Of a DNA stretch of 43,801 bases, positions 16,767-26,051 are shown piece by piece. The notes beneath the pieces are model-generated. The model was not told where the DNA came from. It did no database searches and was given only the letters and a program-made list of their open reading frames with translations. The stretch is from Alphaproteobacteria bacterium. GTDB taxonomy: Bacteria; Pseudomonadota; Alphaproteobacteria; UBA2966. Every line of letters begins with the position of its first letter. Position 1 is the first letter of the stretch. Made by a program: the position numbers and the translations under genes. The stretch lies in the NCBI GenBank assembly GCA_021296255.1, contig JAGWAU010000019.1, positions 1 through 43,801 on the forward strand. Reading direction: 5' to 3'.

Positions 16767-17699
16767 TCAGCGGTCCTTCGGGTCGAGCGCATCGCGCAGC
16801 CCGTCGCCCAGAAAGAAGAACGAGAACAGCGTGACGAAGAAGAAGAAGAGCGGAAAGAGAAGCTGCCAGAGCGTGCCGTACTGCATCTGGCTCGCACCGT
16901 CGTTGATGAGGGCCCCCCAGCTCGTGTCGGGCTCCTGCACCCCGAGGCCGAGGAAGCTGATGAAGCTCTCGTAGATGATCATCGAAGGCACCAGCAGCGT
17001 GGCGTAGACGATCACCACACCCAGCAGGTTGGGAATGATGTGGCGCGCGATGATCCTGCGGGGCCGCACGCCGATGGCTACGGCCGCCTCGACAAATTCC
17101 CGGTTCTTGATGCTGAGGGTCTGCCCGCGGGCGATCCGGGCCATGTCGAGCCAGCTGATGAGACCGATGCCCACGAACAGCATCAGGATCGAGCGGCCGA
17201 AGACGACCATGAAGATGATCAACACGAACATGTACGGAATGGCCATGAGCACGTCGACGATGCGCATCATGACGCTGTCGAGCCGGCCGCCGAAATAGCC
17301 GGCCGTAGCCCCGTAAAACGTACCGACCACCACCGAGATCAGCGCACCCACGATGCCGACCATCAGCGAGACCCGAGTGCCCTGCACCGTGCGCGCGTAG
17401 AGATCGCGACCGAGCTCGTCCACCCCGAAATAGTGACCGCTGGCGAGCGAGGGCGCCCCCTTCTCCGCAACGTTGCCGAGTACGGACCAATCGATCTCCT
17501 CGTTGGACCAGGACGCGGCCAAGTCGCCGAACAGGGCGAAGACCGCGACGAGCGCGAGCGCGACCAGGCTCGTTACCGCGGCGCGGTTGCGGAAGAAACG
17601 TGTCCGCGCGTCCTGCCAGAGCGAGCGCCCGTCGGGTCCTCGGTCGGTACGGGAACCGGAAATTGCCGCTTGGGGGCGCCGTCCGAAGAGGAAAACCAT
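16767..17699 (-). CDS. oppC: Oligopeptide/dipeptide-type ABC transporter permease (OppC/DppC-like)
   Basis: The 310-residue inner-membrane protein has an N-terminal cytoplasmic tail and a first membrane helix (AAVTSLVALALVAVFALFG), then the extracytoplasmic loop with the subfamily signature SLASGHYFGVDELGRDLYARTVQGTR. The core has five more helices and the EAA loop (VEAAVAIGVRPRRIIARHIIPN). The ending SFFFLGDGLRDALDPKDR is the standard C-terminus of OppC/DppC. It forms the translocation pore with OppB. It lies four bases downstream of oppB and three upstream of oppD in a tight operon. Confidence 0.9.
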   Translation of the reverse strand: MVFLFGRRPQAAISGSRTDRGPDGRSLWQDARTRFFRNRAAVTSLVALALVAVFALFGDLAASWSNEEIDWSVLGNVAEKGAPSLASGHYFGVDELGRDLYARTVQGTRVSLMVGIVGALISVVVGTFYGATAGYFGGRLDSVMMRIVDVLMAIPYMFVLIIFMVVFGRSILMLFVGIGLISWLDMARIARGQTLSIKNREFVEAAVAIGVRPRRIIARHIIPNLLGVVIVYATLLVPSMIIYESFISFLGLGVQEPDTSWGALINDGASQMQYGTLWQLLFPLFFFFVTLFSFFFLGDGLRDALDPKDR

Positions 17700-17703
17700 C
17701 GCC

Positions 17704-18639
17704 TCAGTACCGGATCCGCGGGTCTATCCAGACGTAGAGGAGGTCGACCAGCAGATTGAACAGAACGGTCAGCGCACCGGTCAGGATCGTGACTCCCATT
17801 ATCACCGGATAGTCGCGGTTGAGGGCCGAATTGACGAAGAACTGTCCGATGCCGCCGGTTGCGAAGAAGACATCGATCACGACCGAGCCGGTAATCATGC
17901 CGACGAAAGCCGGGCCGAGAAAGGAAATCACCGGCAGCATCGCGGGCTTCAGCGCATGGCCGAAGACGATCCGCCGCCGGGGCAGGCCTTTGGCGCGGGC
18001 GGTGCGGATGAAGTCCGAATTCAGCACCTCCAGCATGGAAGAGCGGCTGATCCTCGCGATCGAGGCCATGAACGATGTCGAGAGGGCGATGACCGGCATC
18101 ACGACGTAGGACCACTGTCCTCCCTGCCAGCCGCCTCCAGGAAGCCACCCCAGCCAGAGCGTGAAGACCAGGGTCAGAATCGGCGCCATGACGAAGTTCG
18201 GGAGCACCTGGGCGCCAATCGAGACCCCCACGGCGAGATAGTCGAGAAAGGAGTTGTGGCGGACGGCCGCCGCGATCCCGAGCGAAACGCCGACCAAGAC
18301 CGCGACCGCGAAGGCCCAGGCGCCGTAGGTGAGGGTCACGGGAAACCCCTGCCGGATGATCTCGTTGACGGTCTGATCCTTGTACTGAAACGATGGACCG
18401 AAATCGAACTCGGTAACGATCGAAACGACGTAGCGCCAGATCTGCACGACCAGCGGCTGGTCGAGTCCGTATTTCCGTTCGAGGTTCGCCATGACCTCGG
18501 GCGGAAGCACGCGTTCGGTGTCGAACGGCCCGCCAGGGGCAGCGTAAATCAATACATAAGAAACGACGATGAGGACGAGCAGCGTCGGTATCGCGACCGC
18601 GAGCCGCTTGAGCAGGTAAACGATCATCCGGCGCACCAC
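17704..18639 (-). CDS. oppB: Oligopeptide/dipeptide-type ABC transporter permease (OppB/DppB-like)
   Basis: A 311-residue membrane protein beginning with the characteristic short cytoplasmic N-terminus and first helix (YLLKRLAVAIPTLLVLIVVSYVLIY), then the PGGPFDTERVLPPEVMANLERKYGLDQPL loop region typical of OppB. Four to five further hydrophobic helices follow, with the EAA-type loop VLNSDFIRTARAKGLPRRRIVFGHALKPA. The ending NLLVDLLYVWIDPRIRY is diagnostic of OppB/DppB. It lies 42 bases after the binding-protein gene and directly before oppC. Confidence 0.9.
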   Translation of the reverse strand: MVRRMIVYLLKRLAVAIPTLLVLIVVSYVLIYAAPGGPFDTERVLPPEVMANLERKYGLDQPLVVQIWRYVVSIVTEFDFGPSFQYKDQTVNEIIRQGFPVTLTYGAWAFAVAVLVGVSLGIAAAVRHNSFLDYLAVGVSIGAQVLPNFVMAPILTLVFTLWLGWLPGGGWQGGQWSYVVMPVIALSTSFMASIARISRSSMLEVLNSDFIRTARAKGLPRRRIVFGHALKPAMLPVISFLGPAFVGMITGSVVIDVFFATGGIGQFFVNSALNRDYPVIMGVTILTGALTVLFNLLVDLLYVWIDPRIRY

Positions 18640-18681
18640 TGCCGTGGCCCGTGGCGGAACACCGGGGCACCCCCGCCGCGA

Positions 18682-20310
18682 TCAGTTCGCAACGCGGTAC
18701 AGGTTCCTGGAGTACCAGTTGTTCTCCACGTTGTTGTAGGGCCAGCCCTTGATGTCGGCGCGCAACAGAAAAGTATTGGCATAGTGATAGATCGGCACGA
18801 TAGCCATGTCGTCGGCCAGGAGGCGCTCGACTTCGACGTATATCGCGCTCGGATCCTCCGCCGTCTTCGACGCGCGCATCAGCTCGTCCACCTTTTCGTT
18901 CGAATACCTGCCGTCGTTGGCACCATGGGTGGTGGTGAGCAGGTCGAGGAAGGTCGAGGCTTCGTTGTAGTCGCCGCACCAGGCGGAGCGGGCCACGTCG
19001 AACTCCTGGTTTCGGCGGATATTGAGGTAGGTTTTCCACTCGAAGTTAGCGAGTTTGGTCCGGACTCCCAGTTTCTGTTTCCACATCTGGCCGATCACGG
19101 TCGCGATCTGCTTGTGGCTTTCGGAGGTGTTGTAAATGAGCCTAAGGGTTAGATCTCCGACCCCGGACTCGCCGAACAGGCGCTTGGCCTCGGCATCCCG
19201 CTCGGACTGGCTGAGCCCGGCGTAGGCGATGTCCGGCATCCTGAATCCGGCCGTCTTGAGGTGGGTGAAGTTGTAGGCCGGCCACTGGCCGCCCTTCAGC
19301 AACTGGTCGACGATCACGTCGCGGTCGATCGCCATGCTGAGCGCCTTGCGTACCCGCGCGTCGCGAAGGGCGGGATTGCCGCTCTCGGTATGGTTGAGGG
19401 TGTAGTAATAGGAGCATAGGCGCGGGACGCTCGTGGCCTCGTCCGGCAGCTCCTCCTTGAGCGCAGGGTATTGTCCGGGCGGCAACGGCTCCAGATGATC
19501 GAGTTCTCCGGCGCGATACCGGGTAAGCGCCTGGTTCACGTCGTTGATGACGAGTCCCGTGACCTTGTCGATGATCACGTTGTCGGTGCCCCAGTACATC
19601 GGGTTCTTGACGCGCGTGTGGTACTCGTTCAGCACCATTTCCTTGAGAACGTAGGCGCCGTTCGAGATCATGTTTCCCGGCGCGGTCCACTGCGCTCCGT
19701 GGGCCTCGATGGTCGCGCGGTGCACCGGAAAGAGGGTGGCATAGGTCGTCATCGCCGGGAAGTAAGGCAAGGGCTCGTCCAGCCTCACCTCGAAGGTGTA
19801 GTCGTCGATGGCCCTCGCCCCCAGCTCGGCCGGTGCCTTCTCTCCGGCGAGGATCTCTCCGGCGTTGACCATCTGGGTGAGCTCGATGTACCAGCCATAG
19901 GGCGATGCCGTAGCCGGATCGACCGCGCGCCGCCAGGCATAGACGAAATCGTGCGCGGTTACCGCATCGCCGTTCGACCACCTGGCGTCCTCGCGCAGCG
20001 TGAAGGTGTAGGTCGTATTGTTGTCCGAGGCTGCATAGTGCGTGGCCACCCCGGGGACGAGGTCGCCGTTCGCATCTTGATTCAACAGGCCCTCGAAGAG
20101 GTCACGGATGACGTGGTACCCCGAGGTATCTTCGTTGAGCTGCGGATCGAGCGTCGGAAACTGGTCCAGCAGGCGGTAGGTAAAGGTCTGATTGTCCGAC
20201 AATGCCTCGCCGGTTGCGGGATGGGTCCCGGCGGCCTGGACCTGTATGCCCGCGGCCAGGACGAGGGCTGCGGTTGCGACCACTGCTTTCAGGGTAGAGG
20301 TGAGCGTCAT
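18682..20310 (-). CDS. oppA: Oligopeptide-type ABC transporter substrate-binding protein (OppA-like, family 5)
   Basis: The 542-residue precursor runs from ATG 20310; ATG 20331, seven codons earlier, is nearly as likely, and neither has a strong Shine-Dalgarno. The signal peptide is STLKAVVATAALVLAAGIQVQA. The mature protein shows the family-5 pattern: TLDPQLNEDTSGYHVIRDLFEGLL, GVATHYAASDNNTTYTFTLREDARWSNGDAVTAHDFVYAWRR-type blocks, MISNGAYVLKEM, and the ARVRKALSMAIDRDVI motif in the second lobe. It captures ligand in the periplasm for OppBCDF. About 230 bases separate it from the molybdenum hydroxylase gene upstream on the same strand. A 6-bp hairpin at 20425-20441 lies in that gap, so a separate transcript is possible. 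Confidence 0.9.
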   Translation of the reverse strand: MTLTSTLKAVVATAALVLAAGIQVQAAGTHPATGEALSDNQTFTYRLLDQFPTLDPQLNEDTSGYHVIRDLFEGLLNQDANGDLVPGVATHYAASDNNTTYTFTLREDARWSNGDAVTAHDFVYAWRRAVDPATASPYGWYIELTQMVNAGEILAGEKAPAELGARAIDDYTFEVRLDEPLPYFPAMTTYATLFPVHRATIEAHGAQWTAPGNMISNGAYVLKEMVLNEYHTRVKNPMYWGTDNVIIDKVTGLVINDVNQALTRYRAGELDHLEPLPPGQYPALKEELPDEATSVPRLCSYYYTLNHTESGNPALRDARVRKALSMAIDRDVIVDQLLKGGQWPAYNFTHLKTAGFRMPDIAYAGLSQSERDAEAKRLFGESGVGDLTLRLIYNTSESHKQIATVIGQMWKQKLGVRTKLANFEWKTYLNIRRNQEFDVARSAWCGDYNEASTFLDLLTTTHGANDGRYSNEKVDELMRASKTAEDPSAIYVEVERLLADDMAIVPIYHYANTFLLRADIKGWPYNNVENNWYSRNLYRVAN

Positions 20311-20541
20311 TCGCGGTTTCTCGACCTGCATGGTTCTGTCTATGGGACTTGATTCTCCGCGCGGTGATCTCGTCGCTTCGAATTCGTTGCGGCACCGGCA
20401 GACCGGATGCCGGCAATGGGTCCACCGTCCTCCTCGGACGGCGTCTTGGAATGTTAATTGATGGTCGGGCTCGGCTCCAGCGGGATCGAGCTGGGAATCA
20501 CGCCGAGTCCGATCGCCTTCGGCCCCCGGCATTCCGCGGGT

Positions 20542-22872
20542 TCAGCTCCCGGCCCGGTGGACGGCGCGCCAGACCCTCTGCGGCGTGGCCGGCCCGTCAA
20601 GATGGGTCACCCCGTAGGGCGCCAGGGCGTTGAGAACCGCGTTGGCCACCGCCGGGAAGGCGGCGATGGCGCCAGCCTCACCCAATCCCTTCACGCCCAA
20701 AGGGTTGGTCGTGCACGGAATGCCCTGAAACGCAAGGTCGAAGGACGGCAGGTCGTCAGCCCGCGGCAGCGCGTAGTCCATGAAGGATCCGGTCAAGAGC
20801 TGGCCCGTGTCCGGATCGTAGACCGCATGCTCCAGCAGGGCTTGGCCGACACCCTGGGCAATCGCGCCGTGGACCTGCCCGGCGGCGATCATGGGATTGA
20901 CGATCACGCCGAAGTCATCGACCGCCACATAGCGTAGCAACGTCACGACCCCGGTCTCCGGATCAACCTCCACTTCGGCGATGTGGCAGCCGTTCGGAAA
21001 GGTTCCCTGCTCGCGGATGTGCAGGTGGTAAGCTTCGAGACCCGGTTCCATGCCCTCGGGCAGGTTGGCGGGGTCGCGAGCCAGCCGAGCGACCTCGAAG
21101 AGATCGATGCCGCGGTCCGTCCCCGCCACGCGGAATTGCCCATCGACGAATTCGATATCCGCCTCGGCCACTTCAAGGAATCGCGCGGCGACCTCCCGCC
21201 CTTTGGCGATGATCTTTTCGGCCGCGAAGTGCATCGCCGTTCCCGCCATGAACGTGGCGCGGGAACTGCCGTGCCCGCCTCCCTTCGGAATAAGGCCGGT
21301 ATCGCCCGCCAGGTATCGGACGCGCGCATTGGGCACACCCAGCATCCCGGAAACCAGTTGTCGGAAGGTGGTTTCGTGCCCCTGGCCGATCGCCGTGGTC
21401 CCGGTGATCAACGACACCTGATTGTCGTCGTCGAAGCGAAGTTCCACGTTCTCTTCTGGGGGACCCATGGTGATCTTGATCTGATGGGCGATCCCATAAC
21501 CGCGCAGGCGACCCCCCGCCTCCGACCGTTTCCGCCGTGCGTCGAACTCCGTCAGCTCCAGCTTGGAGACCGCGGTATCCTGGTTGGCGGGGAAATCGCC
21601 GCTGTCGATGGTCATGCCGTGTGAGTTGGTGAACGGCATCTCGGAGTCCGGCACCAGGTTGCGGCGACGCAATTCCGCGGGATCGAGGTTCATCTCCCGG
21701 GCCGCCTGATCGATCACACGCTCCATGAGGTAGACCGCTTCGCTGAACCCGGGGCCCCGCGTGACGCCGGTCGGTGCCTCGTTCGTGTGCACGGCCTTCA
21801 GGTCGACGTGAAAGACGGGCACCGCGTAGACGGTGCCCATCAGGGCCACGTATTGCAGGCTGCCGACCGTCCCCATGGCGCCGGTCAGGTAGGCTCCCAG
21901 GTTGGCAAATGTCGAAACACGCAGGGCGAGGAACCGTCCGTCGGCGTCGAGCGCGAGTTCGGCATGACCCACGTGATCGCGGGCCTGATCATCTCCGCTG
22001 AAGGTGTCGCCGCGAGTGCTGATACACTTGACGGGTCGACCCGTTTCGCGGGCTGCCCAAAGGGTCAGCGCGTATTCCGGATAGGGAAAATTCCTGGCCC
22101 CGAATCCGCCGCCCACATCCGGCGCAATCAAGCGGACGCACTCGGTCTCCACCCCCAGCGATGCCGCGACGTTTCCGCGGATCAAGTGCAGTCCCTGGCA
22201 GGAAACGTACAGCGTGTACCGCTTCGACCCCGCATCGAACGCACCGATCGCGCCACGTGGTTCCATCGGATTCGTGATGACTCGGTGGTTGACCACGTCG
22301 ACGCGCGCCACGTGCGCCGCGGCCTTGAACGCCGCGTCGACCGCAGCCCGGTCGCCGACGGACTCCTCGGCGCACAGATTGCTGTCAGAGCCGTCGTTCA
22401 GGGGAATCGCGGCGGCGGCAAGTGCGGCTTCGGGAGTCGTCGTCGCGGACAGGCTCTCGTAGCCGACCGCGATGCGCTCACCGGCATCGCGCGCCTGCTC
22501 GCGTGTCTCCGCCACCACGACCGCGACCGCCTCACCCACGTGCCGCACGCGATCCACCGCGAGAGGCAGGCGCGGCGGGTGCGTGAACGGCTTGGCCGTC
22601 AGGGGGCTCCGCGACTGATAGGGCGCGATCGGGCGAATTCCGGCGCTCGCCTGATCCGGGCCGGTCAGGATGGTGAGAACGCCGGGCACCGCGCGAGCGT
22701 CTTCCGTCTCGATCCTGAGAATGCGGGCATGCGCATGGGGCGATCGGAGCACGACGGCGTGCACCATACCGTCCAGCACCATATCGTCGACGTATGTGCC
22801 GGCGCCGGTCAGGAACCGTTCGTCCTCGACGCGTTTCGGCGCTTCACCGATGCCGGCTCGGCTCTCGTCCAT
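20542..22872 (-). CDS. Molybdopterin-binding large subunit of a xanthine dehydrogenase/CO-dehydrogenase-family hydroxylase (copy 1)
   Basis: 776 residues from ATG 22872, which has GGGAGG just upstream; an extension to 23037 has no protein character. Domain order is normal: an Ald_Xan_dh_C domain (RVEDERFLTGAGTYVDD to about residue 130), then two molybdopterin-binding domains with GGGFGARNFPYPE, VTRGPGFSEAVYLMERVID and GQGHETTFRQLVSG. The LGVKGLGEAGAI motif near the C-terminus contains Glu732, equivalent to the catalytic glutamate of xanthine dehydrogenase. Such enzymes hydroxylate N-heterocycles or aldehydes with water. The [2Fe-2S] and FAD subunits normally encoded next to it are absent here. 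It is a close paralogue of 28289-30649. It is divergent from the sulfatase gene, and the Opp importer follows on the same strand. Confidence 0.9.
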   Translation of the reverse strand: MDESRAGIGEAPKRVEDERFLTGAGTYVDDMVLDGMVHAVVLRSPHAHARILRIETEDARAVPGVLTILTGPDQASAGIRPIAPYQSRSPLTAKPFTHPPRLPLAVDRVRHVGEAVAVVVAETREQARDAGERIAVGYESLSATTTPEAALAAAAIPLNDGSDSNLCAEESVGDRAAVDAAFKAAAHVARVDVVNHRVITNPMEPRGAIGAFDAGSKRYTLYVSCQGLHLIRGNVAASLGVETECVRLIAPDVGGGFGARNFPYPEYALTLWAARETGRPVKCISTRGDTFSGDDQARDHVGHAELALDADGRFLALRVSTFANLGAYLTGAMGTVGSLQYVALMGTVYAVPVFHVDLKAVHTNEAPTGVTRGPGFSEAVYLMERVIDQAAREMNLDPAELRRRNLVPDSEMPFTNSHGMTIDSGDFPANQDTAVSKLELTEFDARRKRSEAGGRLRGYGIAHQIKITMGPPEENVELRFDDDNQVSLITGTTAIGQGHETTFRQLVSGMLGVPNARVRYLAGDTGLIPKGGGHGSSRATFMAGTAMHFAAEKIIAKGREVAARFLEVAEADIEFVDGQFRVAGTDRGIDLFEVARLARDPANLPEGMEPGLEAYHLHIREQGTFPNGCHIAEVEVDPETGVVTLLRYVAVDDFGVIVNPMIAAGQVHGAIAQGVGQALLEHAVYDPDTGQLLTGSFMDYALPRADDLPSFDLAFQGIPCTTNPLGVKGLGEAGAIAAFPAVANAVLNALAPYGVTHLDGPATPQRVWRAVHRAGS

Positions 22873-22959
22873 CCTTGTCCTCCCTCCCCTTCCCAATGAT
22901 ACTGACGTCGATGCTACGCACCCGATGCAAAGGGCCGGGCGCAGACAAGGTTTCCACGA

Positions 22960-24303
22960 ATGGCCGTTGAACAACCCCCGAATATCATCTTCATGCACTC
23001 CCACAATACGGGACGATTCGTTCAGCCCTATGGCCACGCGGTGCCGACCCCGAACCTGCAGCGCCTGGCCGAAGAAGGCGTGCTATTCCGGCAGGCATTC
23101 TGTACCGCACCCACGTGCTCGCCCAGCCGCGCGAGTTTTCTCTCGGGCATGTATCCGCATTCCTGCGGCATGTACGGGCTCGGGCATCGCGGCTTCAAGA
23201 TGACCGACTTCCGGCACCACGTCGTACACACGCTCGGGCGGCACGGGTATCACACCGCGCTCGCGGGCGTGGAACATACCGCGCCGGATCCGACGGCCGT
23301 CGGTTACGCCGAACTGCTCTCCACCGAAGACACGAACTATCCGGAGTTGTCGGATACGCGGCATCCCGTCGAGGCCGCCGTCGAATTTCTGGGCCGGCGT
23401 CACGCACGACCATTCTTCGTCTCGCTCGGCTTGAACGCGACCCACCGTCCGTTCCCGCCGCCGGATCCGGCGAACCATTCGGCCGAGGACGAACGCTATT
23501 GCACGCCGCCACCGCCGTTGCCCGACGTCCCCGAGATCCGGGCCGATATGGCCGGATTCAAGGCGTCCGCCCGCGAGATGGATGACTCCTACGGCGCGGT
23601 GATGGACGCGCTCGACGCGAACGGCTTGGCGGAACGGACGCTGGTGTGTTGCTTCACCGATCACGGAATTCAATTTCCACGCCACATGAGCAACCTCGAA
23701 GACCCGGGCATCGCGGTCTATCTCATCATCCGGGGGCCCGGCGGTTTCGCCGGCGGGCAGGTCGTGGACGAGATGGTCAGCCTGATGGATCTGGTGCCGA
23801 CCGCATACGATCTCGCGGGTATCGAGCAGCCGGCGTTCGTGGAAGGCGTGTCGCTGCGTCCTCTGGTCACCGGCGAGCGTGACAGCGTGCACGATACCAT
23901 CTTTGCGGAGAGCAACTATCACGCGGCTTTCGAACCCATGAGATGTGCCCGTACCAAGCGCTACAAGTACATCCGCCGCTACGACAACCGGGACCGGCCG
24001 AACCTGCCCAACGTCGACGACACCGACAGCAAGGTATTCCTTCTGGAACGGGGCTGGCGGGACCAGGCCCGCGATCGGGAACTGCTCTACGACCTGATCT
24101 TCGATCCGTATGAAACCAACAACCTGTTCGACCTTCCCATGATGCGCGAGGTCGTCGGGAACCTGCGCGGGCGCCTTGAGGCCTGGATGCGGAAAACCGG
24201 CGACCCGCTGCTCGAGGGCGTCACGGTACCGGCACCCCGTGGCGCTGTGACCAACGATCCCGATGGCGAGTCGCCCAACGAGCCCGTCATGACCATCGGC
24301 TGA
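22960..24303 (+). CDS. Type I sulfatase (arylsulfatase/heparan-N-sulfatase-like)
   Basis: The 447-residue protein has the activation motif CSPSR (Cys53 in TCSPSRASFLSG), the site converted to formylglycine, and the second metal/sulfate region CCFTDHG (about residues 230-236). The N-terminal metal site normally reads HSHDTGR in this subfamily but is HSHNTGR here (Asn16). The segment after DHG (FPRHMSNLEDPG) lacks the Lys I would expect from relatives with an FPRAK-type motif. No clear signal peptide is seen, so it may be cytoplasmic and act on small imported sulfated sugars. It is the first gene of a plus-strand cluster with an amino-sugar-phosphate isomerase, a ROK protein and two sugar dehydrogenases, which points to desulfation of an amino sugar. 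An AAGG sequence precedes the ATG. Confidence 0.88.
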   Translation: MAVEQPPNIIFMHSHNTGRFVQPYGHAVPTPNLQRLAEEGVLFRQAFCTAPTCSPSRASFLSGMYPHSCGMYGLGHRGFKMTDFRHHVVHTLGRHGYHTALAGVEHTAPDPTAVGYAELLSTEDTNYPELSDTRHPVEAAVEFLGRRHARPFFVSLGLNATHRPFPPPDPANHSAEDERYCTPPPPLPDVPEIRADMAGFKASAREMDDSYGAVMDALDANGLAERTLVCCFTDHGIQFPRHMSNLEDPGIAVYLIIRGPGGFAGGQVVDEMVSLMDLVPTAYDLAGIEQPAFVEGVSLRPLVTGERDSVHDTIFAESNYHAAFEPMRCARTKRYKYIRRYDNRDRPNLPNVDDTDSKVFLLERGWRDQARDRELLYDLIFDPYETNNLFDLPMMREVVGNLRGRLEAWMRKTGDPLLEGVTVPAPRGAVTNDPDGESPNEPVMTIG

Positions 24304-24334
24304 TGTAGATCTTCACCGAGCAAGCGATTGCGAG

Positions 24335-25096
24335 ATGGATACCGGCGAGTTCGCTGAGGACGAGACGTTCACGGTCCGGATCACCTCGGACGCGGAGGAG
24401 GCCAGCCACCACGCCGCGACCGTCATCGTGAATCAGATCAGGCGAAAGCCCGACAGCGTCATATGTACGGCGAGCGGCGAGACCCCGGTCGGCACCTATG
24501 CCCGTCTGGCGGAATTGACGGCAGGCGAGCATTTGGCGGACCGGATCTCGATCGTGAAACTCGACGAGTGGCTGGACATCCCCCTTGACGATCCCCACAC
24601 CTGCGAACGCTTTCAACGCGAACACGTGCTTGGCCCGCTCGGCGTTCCGGCCGCACGGTACATCGGGTTCGACAGCCAGCCCTCGGAGGAGTGGGCCGAA
24701 TGCCGGCGAATAGAACGAGAGATCGAGCGCGCGGGCGGAATCGACCTCGCCGTCCTCGGCATCGGCGTCAACGGCCACATCGGGTTGAACGAGCCCGCCG
24801 AGTACCTGCACCTTGGTTGCCACGCGACGGAGCTTGCGCAAACCACCATCGATCACACGATGCTGGAAGGCATCGTGCACCCCGTGACCCGCGGCATCAC
24901 GATGGGCATGCGCGACATACTCGGCGCACGCCTGATCCTGTTGCTCGCCCTCGGAGATCACAAGGCCGAACCCGTACAGCAACTGATGAGCCGACGGGTA
25001 AGCTCGCGGCTGCCCGCGTCGTTCCTGTGGCTCCATCCCAACGTGAGTTTCATCTGCGACCGCGCGGCCGCGCGCAACATCGCGGGAGACGGGTAG
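24335..25096 (+). CDS. Galactosamine/glucosamine-6-phosphate isomerase-deaminase (AgaI/NagB family)
   Basis: This 253-residue protein belongs to the NagB/AgaI/6-phosphogluconolactonase fold. Landmarks: TASGETPVGTYARL (phosphate-binding loop), KLDEW with Asp77 (general base equivalent), GIGVNGHIGLNEP with His148, and C-terminal VTRGITMGMRDILGA and LPASFLWLHPN. In glucosamine-6-phosphate deaminase NagB the central motif is GxGxDGH; here Asp is Asn146, as I recall for AgaI-type galactosamine-6-phosphate enzymes, which also share the C-terminal blocks. The likely reaction is conversion of an amino-sugar 6-phosphate to a keto-sugar phosphate plus ammonia. It lies 31 bases after the sulfatase and one base before the ROK gene, so the three form an operon. 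Confidence 0.85.
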   Translation: MDTGEFAEDETFTVRITSDAEEASHHAATVIVNQIRRKPDSVICTASGETPVGTYARLAELTAGEHLADRISIVKLDEWLDIPLDDPHTCERFQREHVLGPLGVPAARYIGFDSQPSEEWAECRRIEREIERAGGIDLAVLGIGVNGHIGLNEPAEYLHLGCHATELAQTTIDHTMLEGIVHPVTRGITMGMRDILGARLILLLALGDHKAEPVQQLMSRRVSSRLPASFLWLHPNVSFICDRAAARNIAGDG

Positions 25097-25097
25097 G

Positions 25098-26036
25098 GTG
25101 CCGGCCGCGGAGTCACGCGGGCTCACGGCCATCGGCATCGATATCGGTGCAACCAAGGTCCTGGGTGGCGTGGTGGATGTCGGAACTGGCGCGGTCCTAC
25201 ACGCCGAGGAGATTCCCGCGCTCCCGCGACGCGATCCGGTTACCGTACTCGACGACGTCCTCGGGCTGGCGGAGAGGATGCGGGATGCCGCGGCACGGGA
25301 CCGCCTGACCGTTCGTGGGCTCGGCGTCGGCATCGCCGAGATCGTCGATCCCAACGGCGAGATCACGACCCGGAACACGTTCGACTGGCTCGATCTTCCG
25401 GTGCACCAACGCTTTGGAGAGGTCGCGTCGCCCGTCGTCATCGAATCGGACGTACGCGCGGCTGCCTGCGCGGAAGCACGCTACGGCGCGGGACGGGGTC
25501 TCGACACCTTCGCCTACGTCACGATCGGCTCGGGTATCAGCAGTTGCCTCATGATCAAGGGCCGACCCCTGGTGGGGCATACGGGGGGCGCGATCGTGCT
25601 GACATCGGCCACGACCCGGGAGCGCTGCCCGGGTTGCGGCGAGACGCACGATTTCTGTCTCGAAGCGTACGCGTCCGGATTGGGGATGACCCGCCGCTAT
25701 GCGGAGGCGACATCCCGTGACGTCCAGCGAACGGAGGAAATCTTCGATGCGGCTGCCTCGGGCGACGTCAAGGCGGTTCACGTCATCGAATCCGCCGCCC
25801 AGGCGCTGGGAAAGGCCCTGGCTCAGTTGGCCAACCTGTTCGACCCCGCCGCGATCGTGCTCGGGGGTGGCCTGGGTTCGGCGGCTGGTCTCTATCACGA
25901 CAGGCTGATCGAGTCGGCGCGCCGGCAGATCTGGCATGGACCCGTCCGCTGGCTGCCCATCGTCAGTGCGGAGCTCGGAACCGCCTCGGGTCTGGTGGGC
26001 GCGGCGCTTCGGGGCGCCGAGGGTCTGGTTCGGTAA
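25098..26036 (+). CDS. ROK-family sugar kinase-like protein
   Basis: 312 residues from GTG 25098, which follows the preceding TAG by one base. The ATP-binding phosphate-1 motif is GIDIGATKVLGG (Asp15, Thr19), and ESDVRAAACAEARYG contains the Asp that serves as catalytic base in ROK kinases. The zinc-site region is CPGCGETHDFCLEAYASG, with the Cys residues and Leu-Glu retained. The ExGH motif (typically GEIGH), whose Glu contacts the sugar and His binds zinc, is replaced by TGGAIVLTS, so sugar recognition must differ or activity may be reduced. There is no N-terminal DNA-binding domain, so it is a kinase-type rather than repressor-type ROK protein. Context suggests phosphorylation of an amino sugar feeding the adjacent isomerase. 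Confidence 0.85.
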   Translation: MPAAESRGLTAIGIDIGATKVLGGVVDVGTGAVLHAEEIPALPRRDPVTVLDDVLGLAERMRDAAARDRLTVRGLGVGIAEIVDPNGEITTRNTFDWLDLPVHQRFGEVASPVVIESDVRAAACAEARYGAGRGLDTFAYVTIGSGISSCLMIKGRPLVGHTGGAIVLTSATTRERCPGCGETHDFCLEAYASGLGMTRRYAEATSRDVQRTEEIFDAAASGDVKAVHVIESAAQALGKALAQLANLFDPAAIVLGGGLGSAAGLYHDRLIESARRQIWHGPVRWLPIVSAELGTASGLVGAALRGAEGLVR

Positions 26037-26051
26037 GGAGCGAAGTAGGTT

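Noticed and set aside
20425..20441. 6-bp hairpin CCGTCC/GGACGG in the leader of the OppA gene as a riboswitch or attenuator
   Set aside because: An isolated short hairpin with no conserved motif around it; mentioned only under the OppA gene.
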